A DNA stretch of 64,000 bases from Phragmites australis (Eukaryota; Streptophyta; Magnoliopsida; Poales; Poaceae): positions 4,122,001-4,186,000 of the forward strand of contig NC_084940.1 in the NCBI RefSeq assembly GCF_958298935.1, in the 5' to 3' direction. The position numbers and the translations under genes are program-made. Below the pieces are notes generated by a model that made no database searches, had not been told where the DNA came from, and saw only the letters and a program-made list of their open reading frames with translations. Below, piece after piece: positions 20,336 to 31,114 of the stretch; the stretch's first letter is position 1; the number at the start of each line of letters is the position of its first letter.

Positions 20336-22084
20336 TCGAGGTCTAGCCGAGTTGAACTCGCCGGATGTCCCGACACTTAGAAATTTGTCCTCACCGAACC
20401 ATCCGGCCACACAGGTTATGCTGTGGAGTGGGCTGACTCTGCCCTTGGTTCAGTCCGGTGTTATCTTGAGAAGCAGGAATACAGGTGGGGAATCCAATCA
20501 GTTCTCTCTGTCCGATTCTCTTTAGCAGGGACTGATCAAGGGTAGACACATCTTTAGTGTGGCTAATAGATAGAGTAGATGGTAAATCCCAAACATTTTG
20601 TAGTAATAGTTATATATGATGACAAAAGGTCCCTCAAGTACATGCTTCATTCTTACTCTCTTTTTCATCTATGATATGTTCTTTGACAGGTGGACCTTGT
20701 GCTTTTGCTGGATCTCTTTTGGCTGTGGCTTTCTTCTCAGTTTTCTTCTCTTTCCAACTCTGCACCTTATTTCTGTAGAAGAGTGGAAAGAAGAGACTAA
20801 TAATTAGTTGGACGGACAATACCTTTTTAGTCACTAGGAAGCCAACAGAAAGAAGAAAGAAGTATGATTGGTTATTGTGTAAGTTGCCACTCCTTCAGTT
20901 ATACCATCATATGTAGCGTCATCTATTGTGTTATGACTCTGTACTGAAATATCAGAAGTACTAAAATCGTATGATGAATATATATAGATAGAGGAAAAAA
21001 TACATCATGTGTCCATATCACTGATGTCCAGTTTTGCTTTCCTTTTTCTGTACTGTATGACCCATTGGAAATTGATCTGATGTCCAATGTTACACCTTTT
21101 GTTTTACATTACATTTCTAGGAAGGCATACATTGTCAAATCACAGTGCTAAATCAGAATTGAAACAAAAAAAACTTACTGATGTGTGATCATTAGAAGGC
21201 AGTAGCATATATTAGAAATTATATGCTGTGATATATACTCTAGAGATGCTGGTGTCACAAGAGGTTTCTGCAGCTGTCGATGTCTACCACAAGAACAGAG
21301 TATGAAAATTGCATATCTTTCTTCAGTACTGAATACAAAATTCACTGCTTACTCATTTCAGTTGAGTATTTCCTTATGTACAATATAATTATTTATCTCC
21401 GGGTCAGCTATGAACCTTGGTCTGATCCTGTTGCTTCGCAGAAAGACAAACCTGTGTGCTGCCCTTTTGTTTCAGAATTACTTCCACTGAGGCTGCATAT
21501 TTGTTGTTTTTGAATCAGGCATGTTCTAGCGCGGATAGGGAAGATGTTTCATAGCATGTGCTAGAACAAGACCTGTAAAATCTCTCCTTTTTCCTTTTCC
21601 GTTTGAGCATTGCAAAGGGAGTAGCTTTAGGATGTAGCATTATCGTCTTGATTCCAGCAAATTCCGTCGTATTAGCTGGCATTTGCAAATTCCATGCTAC
21701 AAGTAATGACTTTCGATGGTAGAACAATGATATGATTAGTTAGCTAAACATTTTCTTTATTAGAGAGATTGTTTTTGTACAGATTTATATTAAAATGAAA
21801 TTAGTTGGTTTTTGTTTGCTCTTGCATTTTCTCTTGGTGCCATTCTCTTGATGCAATACCTCGTCAAGGTTCCAAATTGATCTTGGATTTTATTAAGTTT
21901 GCACCTAGGTTTTAGGATCAAGATCCCATTGTGTCATGCTTAAAAGGCACAATCCTACTACACTGCAAAAATCTAAGATCTTAGCTACAAAATTACCTTT
22001 TTATTTGATAAAAGAGAAGGACGTGTGACTTTTTTTTGTAAGTTAGTATTTGATCAATTCCAAATGTTGTTCATCTTCCTCATA
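20336..22084. other. Intergenic DNA; one lysine-rich exon-like stretch on the minus strand
   Basis: No convincing gene. On the minus strand at about 20692-20780 a lysine-rich frame (VQSWKEKKTEKKATAKRDPA) lies between an acceptor-like CTACAG and a donor-like CCT/GTCAAAG. It could be an exon relic or low-complexity chance. The remainder is AT-rich without recognisable features. Confidence 0.3.
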
Positions 22085-22189
22085 AATGGTCTCTTTGGAT
22101 GGAACTAGTGGATCCACAACATTTAGAGACCTAACTAATACCATCAACACAATCAATGTTGGTGAACACACGACATACAATACACAACA

Positions 22190-23690
22190 ACCTCAACTCT
22201 TAGATCCAAAAGAACGTAAAAGTCAAAGGGACAGGGATCGATATGCATAAATGTCGATCAAATGGAAAGAAAATTATTAAAGAAGTGTCATGAAGCCCGT
22301 CAGCAAAAGAAACTTGCAACCATTAGCAATGTTGAACGCCATCAATCAGGTCAATCTGCACTCAGTAAACTACGATACACTCAAACTTCAAAAGGTATCG
22401 CTTCAACACAAATCACTATATTATCTGCAAGCATAATCTTTACATGCTCTAATTAAGTACACCAAACTGTTAGAAGGAGCCACCACAAGCATACAGGGAA
22501 ATATGCCTCCTATAGGAAGTATTGATTGGCTACATAGAAACGATACATACCAGAGTAAGTGCACCAAACTGTTAGAAGGAGCCACCACAATCAACTAGGA
22601 AAACATGTCTCCTATCGGAAGTATTGATTGACTGCGCAGAAATGATATGTACCAGAGGCAACAAGTGAATATATCATTCGAGGGCTAAGAAAACATCTTG
22701 TCGTGATTGTCAAGTGCGTCCACTACGCAATTTAAATTGAAGACTATATGACTTAGATTTTGTTGCAATGCGAAACAGATGCTGGTGACTTCACACCACC
22801 TGCTTGAAAAATGTTGGCTAGGAAAGCATCTTAAACTGCAGTCAATCCCTAACTTGCTCTATCCTAGGTACATTGAACAATAATCTGTAGCTATATTTTA
22901 ATATTTTGATTCAAAATCTAAAATCGGTGTATCGTAACGAAAAAAGTGAACGCATGAGTTTGTATCGTATGTAATAATTTCAGACGTTATAGCTTGCAGT
23001 CCATGACTAAGTAAGTGTTGTAATTTTTAAGATGGCATTATAATTAGCAATGTTGGTGGATCCATGACATCTAGTGCTCAACCACCGCTTGTAGATCCCA
23101 AAGAACGCAAGAGACAAAGGGATAGGGACCGATATGCGCATATGTTTGACCAGCAGAAAAAAAAATGTCATGAAGCTCGTAAGCAAAAGAAAGCTGCAAC
23201 GACAAAGCAAGTACTAATAGCCGAGGAAATCAAAGCAAGGCATGCAAGTGATATGGCACATTATGCCAAAAAACACCCAAGCAGATGCAGTCTAAGAGAG
23301 ACCATGAAAATGCATGTCGTGTATTGCAACGCAACACTCCAAGCAAATATTCCATTACAACGGAGAACCCTTTGTATAACCAATTAGATGTGCCCCTTTC
23401 GCTTAGCGCGTCTACCTTTGATGGTGTAATCTCTTGCAACTATCCCACACCTGGTGTTGAAGGCTCTCCTGTAGAGGTGGAGATTCGAGATGTGAATGAT
23501 TGTTAAGGATCACATAGACAGCGTGTAATACAAGTAGAAAGGCAAACCTTGCTTGCCCATCGTAATGTAGCCTTCGCAACTAGACAAGACACGAGAGCTT
23601 CTGTTGCAACCGAAGAAAATCCTATAGCAGAAACACATGCCACCAGCTGTGTGGACCCTCCAACATAGTCAGGTGTTGCGAATAACGGTA
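22190..23690 (+). pseudogene. Helitron N-terminal basic region, present as two diverged copies
   Basis: The DPKERKRQRDRDRYA motif followed by KKKCHEARKQKKAATTKQ occurs at 23092-23215. A diverged second copy (DPKERKSQRDRDRYA, then a stop) lies upstream at 22205-22320. This arginine/lysine-rich block is the usual start of grass Helitron proteins. The downstream part (to about 23690) contains frames with T/S/N-rich sequence and stops. Copies are shared at DNA level over about 200 bp each, so I read it as a segmental duplication within the element. Confidence 0.6.
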
Positions 23691-24519
23691 ATTCCCTCAA
23701 TTGTGTATAATTTCCTCTTGTATTTTCAATGCAAAACCTACCCTCATGTACGTGAACTCATGTTCCTTTGACAGAAAACACCTCTTCAACCTCTCATCCT
23801 ACCAACATCACAATATCTCCAACATGCTCATTTGTTAATGAAGACGATAAAGTTCTTGGTTGTACTTGTTTACTTTTGGAATACAATACAGAAGGAACCA
23901 TTGTTTACCGTAATGTTCCACAGGTGATGATGAATCCATATTCGAAGAGGACACGGACAAGGAGGAATACATGTTCGCTGGTCAAGGTACTTTTTGCACT
24001 GGTCGCATCCCTTGTTAGTATCATACTAAGCCTCTTCTAACCCCTTGATGCAAAATCTCTTCAGATGCGGACAATGATGAGGATGTCAAATTTGATGAAG
24101 CTGATGATTCCACTGTCGTGGCCTCAAGTGTCCCCGATCCGTACGACCACGTGTATAGCAATATACCCTAAAGCACGCATGTGCTTAAGCCCCAATTGAA
24201 CTATGAATTCTGTGATGTGAAGAAGTTCGAGTGTCAGCCTAAAGGGTTTTGCTACTGTAACAGAAAGATCAATCTATCCAATTCAAATACACCACCCAAA
24301 CTTATGAGACTATGGTCAAAGTGCAGACTCGGATGCCAAGCGTTTTCAGGACAACATTAGGTTCTTCAATGGCTATTTCTTATTCACTTCTCTTTATTGT
24401 CGCCTTGACAGCGACACTACCAACATGGCAAGCAGTGGTATCTACACGTTTCGAGCTCACGGACAAATATATCACAACATACATTCATTTGGAACTAATG
24501 GCTTGGACCCCAGCATCTA

Positions 24520-26250
24520 GAGATGTACTTCTATGATGACGACCCAAGTCTAGAGCACCGATATCAGCGATGTCACGAGAAGCAATATCGGCAAGACCAA
24601 GAAATCATTGCGAGGCTGGTTGGCATACTTCGTGACAACCCATGCTATCAGCAGTTCAGGAGTATGGCACAGGTCGAAGACCTTGAGGATTACCATGTGA
24701 TACTAAATCTTAATAATAGGCTCGACCAGAGGACGTATAACGTACCGCTCACTTCAGAGGTGGTAGTCATGTGGGTCGAGGGCAGCGAGCAATGGAAAAA
24801 CTTCAACTGTAGCATTATCCTGCATGGGAACAACAACGAGATGTATGGCATCCGGCCGTATCATGCGTGTTATGACCCCCTGTCATACCCTCTCTTCTTC
24901 CCTAGAGGCAGAATTGGTTGGCATCCCGATATCCCAAAGGTTGGCATCTCCATGGATGCGGTTAGGGCGGCTCGTGTGGCTCATGGTATAAATAACGAAG
25001 ATCAGAGTTGATATTCTCACACAATTAATATTTTTAGCACAGGTTTTGCCTTTTCATTCGTTTATATCTCGTACTAACATATGTCGTCCTACGCTCCACG
25101 CAAATTCAAATAGCAGGTTGTGCATCTCTGTGAGGGATTATTACTGCTACAAATTCCAGATGAGGTCAAGGATATTCAACTTGATATTGTTTGGCAAGCA
25201 TCTTTTCTGGCAGTTCTCAATCAATACTTACATCAAGATCAAGAGTTTTTGGTTAGACTACATATAGAATCATCAGAATGAGATAAGGGCGGACATCTAT
25301 CAAGGCTTGGTGAACAACATTAATGTTGGAGAGAGCAGAGTGGACACGGTCGGTAAACAGATCGTACTGGCAACATCGTTTATCGAAGGACCTCAAGATA
25401 GGATGCGTCGATGCATGGATGTTATGGCATTGGTGCGAAAGTACGGGAAGCTGACTATCTTCCTTACGATGACCGGGAACCCTAACTGGGAAGAGATCAT
25501 GCGTGAGCTCGAGTATGGCCAGATATCCTAGGATCGTCCGGATCTTGTTGTGCGTGTTTTCAGGGTGAAGCTCGAGGAACTAAAGAAACAGTTGTTTGAG
25601 AAGCACATGCTCGGCAAGGTCTAGGCCTATGTCTTTTGTCGGCAAGGTCTAGGCCTATGTCTTTTGTGGAGTTTCAGAAGAGTGGATTGTCACATGCCCA
25701 CTTCTTGCTGATCATGCATGGCAAATACAAGCTCGTGTGCCCCAAGCAGTATAATTGTATCATCTCTACCAAGCTTCTGGACAAGCACAAGTACCTAGAG
25801 CTATACAAGATTATCATCAAGCACATGATGCATAGTCCTTGTGGTGTGCTGAACTCCCAGTACCCGTGCATAAAGGATCATGGATCATGCAAGAACCATT
25901 ATTCGTGTCCTTTCAATGCGGCTACCATGTAAGGCAAGGATTTCTACCCGGTGTACAGGAGATGCGATGACAGTCACCATGCAATGGTTTGAAAATACCA
26001 GCTAGACAACAGGTGGGTCATCCCTTAAACCCTTACCTCTTACGGTTGTTCAACTACCATATCAATGTCGAGGTCTACTTGAGCATAAAGGTTGTCAAGT
26101 GCCTGTTCAAGTACCTATACAAGGGCCATGACCGAGTGTTCGTATCTATGAATGAGGCCAACAACAATGACATTGACGAGATCAAGCAATACAGGGAGGC
26201 AAGGTGGGTTACCCCTAGAAGCCTTGTGGAGGATATATGGCTTTGACCTG
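24520..26250 (+). pseudogene. Helitron Rep (rolling-circle replication initiator) region, broken
   Basis: Begins with YDDDPSLEHRYQRC and LTSEVVVMWVEGSEQ, typical of the Helitron-like N-terminal domain. Continues with YHACYDPLSYPLFFPRGRIG, then MRRCMDVMALVRKYG and FLTMTGNPNWEEI. The rolling-circle motif follows as FQKSGLSHAHFLLIM (HxH-type metal motif). The tyrosine motif is represented by CLFKYLYKGHDRVF at about 26101-26142. Internal stops occur after GQIS, after GKV, after NAATM and elsewhere, and a 28-bp tandem duplication at 25611-25666 shifts the frame just before the metal motif. The protein cannot be made intact. Confidence 0.78.
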
Positions 26251-26989
26251 AGTAAGAACTCTCCACTTGTGATGTAACTGCAACTTTATCTCCCGAACAA
26301 GCACATGGTTTTGTACCGAGGGGGGCAGGACATACAAGAGGTGCTCGACTGTGATGATGCTGAGAAGTCAATGTTGACAGAGTACTTCGAGGAAAACAGA
26401 GTACACGAGCAAGCAAGAGGCATCCTCTATTGTGACTTCTCCGAGTGGTTTACTTGGTAAATAGGGAAAAACAAAAAGTTTTGGAAACCGAGGGAACAAG
26501 GTGGACAAGTTGGTAGAATCGTGCCGGCCCATCCAGTCGAGGGGGAACACTACTACTTCTGGGTTCTCCTGAACCACGTGACGGATGCCACATCCTATGA
26601 GGACCTGAGGACAATTGATGGCGAGATCCTACCGTCCTTTCATGATGTCGTGGAGAGAAGGGGTCTGATTGAGGCAGACAATATGTTAGACGAGTGTCTC
26701 ACGGAGGCTAAGTTGTTCTAGATGCCATCATCGCTCTGAATGCTATTTGCAATAATATTGGTATTTTATGAGCCCAACAACGTGTGTGGCCTCTAGAACA
26801 GACACATTGAGGCAATATCGGATGACTACCACCGCACCGATCAATGTGCACACATAATCGAGCATAAGGTTTTGATAGATGTCAAGAACATGCTGCAGTC
26901 GATGGAGAAGGATATAAGATCTTTCCCTCTTCCTGAGATAGATGAGGCACTTGACATGGCAAATGGTGTGCCAAGAGAGATATTCGAGT

Positions 26990-28395
26990 AGTCTATGATT
27001 AGTGTGAACCATGAGCACATAACCTTATCCGGCTCTCTCAACATTGAGCAGAGGGTTGCCTATGATGAGATTCTAGCAACAGTTGACAATGACGAAGGAG
27101 GCATGTTCTTCGTTGATGGCTCGGGAGGCACGGGGAAGACTTTTCTTTATAAGGCACTGCTGCTATGGTCCGCGACCAGGGGAAGATCACCATGGCGACA
27201 GCTACATCTAGTGTTGCCACTTCTATAATGCCCAAAGGAAGAACTCCGCACTCACGATTAAAGATACCTCTGAGCATTGATGATGGGGGGTTGTAGTTTC
27301 ACAAAGCAGAGTGGGACGGCTAAGCTTCTGCAAGCGGCGTCATTGATTATGTGGGATGAAGCCTCCATGTCTAAGAGGTAGGCGGTGGGGGCCTTGGACA
27401 ACAGCATGCACGACATAATGGGCTGGCCAGATGCCCTGTTCGGTGAGAAGACGGTTGTGTCTGGTGGTGACTTTAGACAGGTCCTCCCTGTTGTCTGAAA
27501 GGAGTCAAGGTCTCAAATAGTTGATTCGACGCTATGCAGGTCCTACATGTGGGAGCGCATGCAACACCTAAGTCTCATGCGTAACATGAGGGTTTCGAGC
27601 AACCCAAGGTTTGTGGAATACCTGCTGCGCAACAGTAATGACACCGAGGAGGCTGATGGTGATGGCAACATACGACTTCCTGATGATATATGTGTGTTGT
27701 AAACAAGAAAGGATGTAGACCTCGATAAATTTATAGATAGCGTGTTTCCAATGCTCGACTCTAACCTGGCTAACCCAAATTACATCACGTCGAGAGCCAT
27801 TCTATCCACACGAAACGAGTGCGTGGATACGATTAACATGAAGATGATTGGTTGTTTTCGGGAGGACAAGATGGTGTACCATAGCTTTGATCGCACTGAA
27901 GATGACCCCCACAGCTACTACCCTCTAGAATTCGTTAACTCTCTTATCCCAAATGAGCTGCCTCCGCATGTGCTACAGCTCAAGGTTAACTGTCCTGTCA
28001 TACTGCTCAGAAACATTGATTCCACCAATAGACTTTGCAACAGGACAAGGTTTGTGGTTCGGGGGTTCCAAAGAAATATTATTGACGCAGAGATCATGCT
28101 CGGACAACATGCTAGGAAGAGGATTTTCCTACCTCGTATCCCCCTTTGTCCCTCTAATGATGAGATATTCTTTTTCCGGTTCAAATGGAAGTAGTTTCCT
28201 GTCAGGCTCAGTTTCGCCATGACAATCAACAAGGCGTAGGTATAGACCATCCCGAACATCGACGTGTACCTTCCCCAGCCAGTGTTCTCTCATGGCCAGC
28301 TATACATCGTGCTATCTAGAGCCACTGTCAGAAGGAATATCAAGATCCTCGCAGCCCCGGATGAAGGTAAGAAAAAGGAGAAGCGCTCAAAGTAG
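26990..28395 (+). pseudogene. Helitron PIF1-like helicase region, broken
   Basis: Superfamily 1 helicase motifs in order: LNIEQRVAYDEI with Walker A GSGGTGKTFLYKAL (27119-27160), Walker B LIMWDEASM (about 27343-27369), GDFRQVLPVV (about 27469-27498), then RAILSTRNECVDTIN in the 150-codon open part (27742-28194), LKVNCPVILLRNID, and at the end SFAMTINKA and HGQLYIVLSRA (about 28290-28322). Stops interrupt it in several places, for example after the region of VKSRSQ and just after MTINKA. The sequence is complete in length but inactive. Confidence 0.82.
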
Positions 28396-29011
28396 AGTAT
28401 GACGTGCATTAAGAATAGCATCTATAGAGAGGTTCTCACACCATAGTCAGGTATTTTATTACTTATTTATCGATTTGTGGCTGTTGGCTATACTTCGCTT
28501 ATCTTTGATGTGATGCTCGTGCATTTTTTTGTTTGCGCAAGCTTAATGGTAACGGGAAAGGGACTAGTGTTTTGTCGACTCGTAGAATTGGGAACACTAT
28601 TTGTCTTCCACAAATAGATCAAATGTCTAGAATGAATTATGGCTATGCATGTATCATCATTTTGTATTTTACATAATGTCAGAGTTCCTAAGTAGAGAAG
28701 TGAGGTATAATCTTCAGTTTGATGTATTTTTGTATAAACTTTAGTTTTCATATAATACAAAGAGTAAGCACACGTACTATCATGAATATTTTTATATTTT
28801 TATCGCAATACACGGATACTCAACTAATATAGTTACAATTGTGATTAAACAGGCCTCAAAGCCCACAGGCCCACCCGCTTGCATCCCCAAGGGAAAGGAG
28901 GATGCAACATGTGTCGTTCATCTGGGCCATCTTGTGCCCATGTGTCGCGTGCAGAGGTCTAACCTCTAGGAGAAAACCAAGAGGGTAATCTCAGATTAAG
29001 AAATCTGCTCT

Positions 29012-29961
29012 TTTTTAGGGTTGCAAATGGGCTTTGGAGGTAGATTTTTAGTTACCTTACAGGCTCACCAAATTAATCTTTAACAGCCCAGCACGAAAGA
29101 TTCTGCCGACCAGAAAATTTTCACCAGTTTTGGGCTCAAAACCAGCCATATTTGGGCCGTCCGCACCGGCGACGATTGATCCACGAAAATGCCCGACCTG
29201 CATGGTGGAATTTTCTTTACTTTTATATTTTTATATTCTAATATTTGAAAAATACACTATTATTAAAAATATTGTACATCTAGGCTACCGTCGCTCGTTG
29301 GATAGACGATACCTTTAAAAAAATCAAAAAATACTGTGTTTCATTGCTCTCAAAATTCAAAACAATATCGAAATTATCATTAACAATTCTAAAAAAGTAT
29401 GTTATAGAGGATTCTATAATCTATCTCTAAAAAAAATTCAATTCAAACAATAATTTGTACAATGAGAAAAAAAAGACAAATTTCATTGTATGCAGTTTGT
29501 CAAACTACGTACAATAAAATTTGTCTTTTTTATTTTTTATTGTACAAATCATAGTTTTATCTGATTTTTTTTAAAAAGCTAGATCATAGTATACTATACA
29601 ATATACATTTTTTTCAGACTTTTTTATAACTATTTCTATATTATTTTGAATTTTGAGAGTAATAGAATGTCATGTTTTTTTTTATTTTTTTAAAGGTGCC
29701 GCTCTTTGAATCGGCGACATCTTTATTTTTTAAAAGGTATCGCTTGTAGCAAGTGCGGCATCTTGCTGTCGCCCATCCAACGGGCGACAGTAATCTAGAT
29801 GTGCAATATTTTGAAAATAACCGTGTATTTTTGCAAATATAAAAAATAAAATATAAAAATAAAGAAAACTCGGGCATGTTGAGCCCAGAAAACGGGTGAT
29901 TTGAGCGGGCCGCGAAACACGGCAGGTCGCTTGGCTTGGCCCGTCTATTTGCTGGTAGCGC
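29012..29961. mobile_element. Fold-back hAT-like MITE, about 950 bp, near-complete palindrome
   Basis: The two halves are inverted copies: blocks such as TGGGCTCAA, AAATGCCCGA, TTTTCTTTACTTTTATATTT, TACACTATTATT, ATTGTACATCTAG, TGTCGCCCGTTGGAT-like and CTCTCAAAATTCAAAA occur in the left arm and inverted in the right. The centre is near 29505 around a 20-bp loop-proximal palindrome. The right arm carries an extra stretch of about 65 bp near 29700-29770. The outer ends are TAGGGTTGCAAATGGGC and, inverted, TACCAGCAAATAGACGGGC. TCTGCTCT at 29004-29011 is repeated at 29962-29969, an 8-bp direct repeat fitting a hAT target duplication. No coding capacity. Confidence 0.7.
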
Positions 29962-29969
29962 TCTGCTCT

Positions 29970-30996
29970 CGTCGGTTCCGCTAGACGGCTACGGAGAGAC
30001 GCGGTGGAGCTCAGGACCTGAACAGGGGCGGCACCGCACTCTGTACGGCGTTGGGCACGTACGGTCTTGATGCTTAATTTGAACTGTTCCTACTTAATGA
30101 ATTCCATTACCATCCGTCGAAATACAGTTTCTTTTTTTGAGAATACCAACTCTCTGCCTTTGATCGACTGAACTCTCTTTCGAGATGCGCGCAAAACCAA
30201 ACCCATAGTCATTGTCCTCCGTTTTAAAGCTCCAATTCTGATGCGCACATCTGAACCTCCAAATACACAATATCCGAGTCAAATGCCCAGTTGCCCTGAA
30301 ATGACGTCGCATAACTCTGCGTTCACTCTGCACGGTGTCGGCGTTGGTGTGCCACTGTGCCACCTGCAGTGGACACAGGAGAAACACGCAAGCGCTGTAC
30401 GATCTCAGCATCGCCCACCACTCACTCATCGCTCGAGTAGCCGCTATCCGGAACGGCTCGCCCATCACCACAAGCTAGCTCATCATTGAAGTAGTTCGCG
30501 CGTAGCCTTCTGATGATCTGGGGCCGTATCAAGAATGCGAATTTGCGCGCGAATAAAAAGGTATTAACAGCGCCAACGTGAACCTCATGCTAAATAAACA
30601 ACCCGTCTCGACGTCTAGTGCCTCTTTGGGACAGGGAATGGAGGACAGAGACAGGGGCACTCCTACCCTATCCTCTGTAGATGCTTTTGGTTCCCCGATG
30701 TCCCTATTTTGATCTTGCGGATAAGTAGAATTTCAAAACAAAGCTCGATTCGGTAGGTGTAACTATACGACCCTATCAAGGCTCATGAGTGATGATCAAT
30801 TCGAGTTTTACTCTGCAGTCTGATCTAGTTGATGCAGATGTTGTATCTGCTTATACAAACAGATCTACTTATCAGTATTATAAAATTATTTTTATACAAA
30901 TAAACAATCATAATCTTAATTATTACATCCAGACCTCAAATTCAATCAACCGAAAAAAACTCAACCCAACCGCTCAGTATATTTATATAATATAGA
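29970..30996. other. Upstream region of the beta-glucosidase gene
   Basis: No gene recognised. A short stretch around 30620-30700 (gggacaggga...gacaggggca) resembles small hAT-type debris. The final 200 bp are AT-rich and lead into the TATA box. Confidence 0.35.
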
Positions 30997-31005
30997 TATA
31001 TAAAA
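30997..31005 (+). promoter_or_regulatory. TATA box of the beta-glucosidase gene
   Basis: TATATAAAA about 110 bp upstream of the start codon, in an AT-rich context. The spacing suits a short 5' UTR. Other TA-rich matches occur within 30 bp upstream, so the exact element is a best guess. Confidence 0.5.
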
Positions 31006-31114
31006 CCTCATGTGGGGAACAAACACACTCTATAAGTTAAGCGCTTGGAACTGAAAGTGTTGCGTCGATCCAGCTCCGGTAGTAATCTGGAACCATCCCA
31101 ATTCCAGTCCTGAA

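Larger units (their letters stand above)
22085..28827 (+). mobile_element. Decayed autonomous-type Helitron
   Basis: In order on the plus strand: basic N-terminal modules, a Helitron Rep (rolling-circle initiator) region and a PIF1-type helicase, the RepHel gene order of plant Helitrons. All are broken by stops and frameshifts. The 3' border is proposed at 28827 because the end reads CACGGATACTCAACTAA before a T, fitting the CTRR rule and resembling the GCGGGTACTCAACTAG-type grass ends; the hairpin is decayed. The 5' border is uncertain; I place it where recognisable Helitron N-terminal sequence begins. The body is confidently a Helitron, the borders are not. Confidence 0.75.

Noticed and set aside
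20692..20780. Lysine-rich minus-strand exon as part of a real gene
   Set aside because: Low-complexity lysine/glutamate/alanine content and no neighbouring exons could be found; mentioned only in the regional entry.
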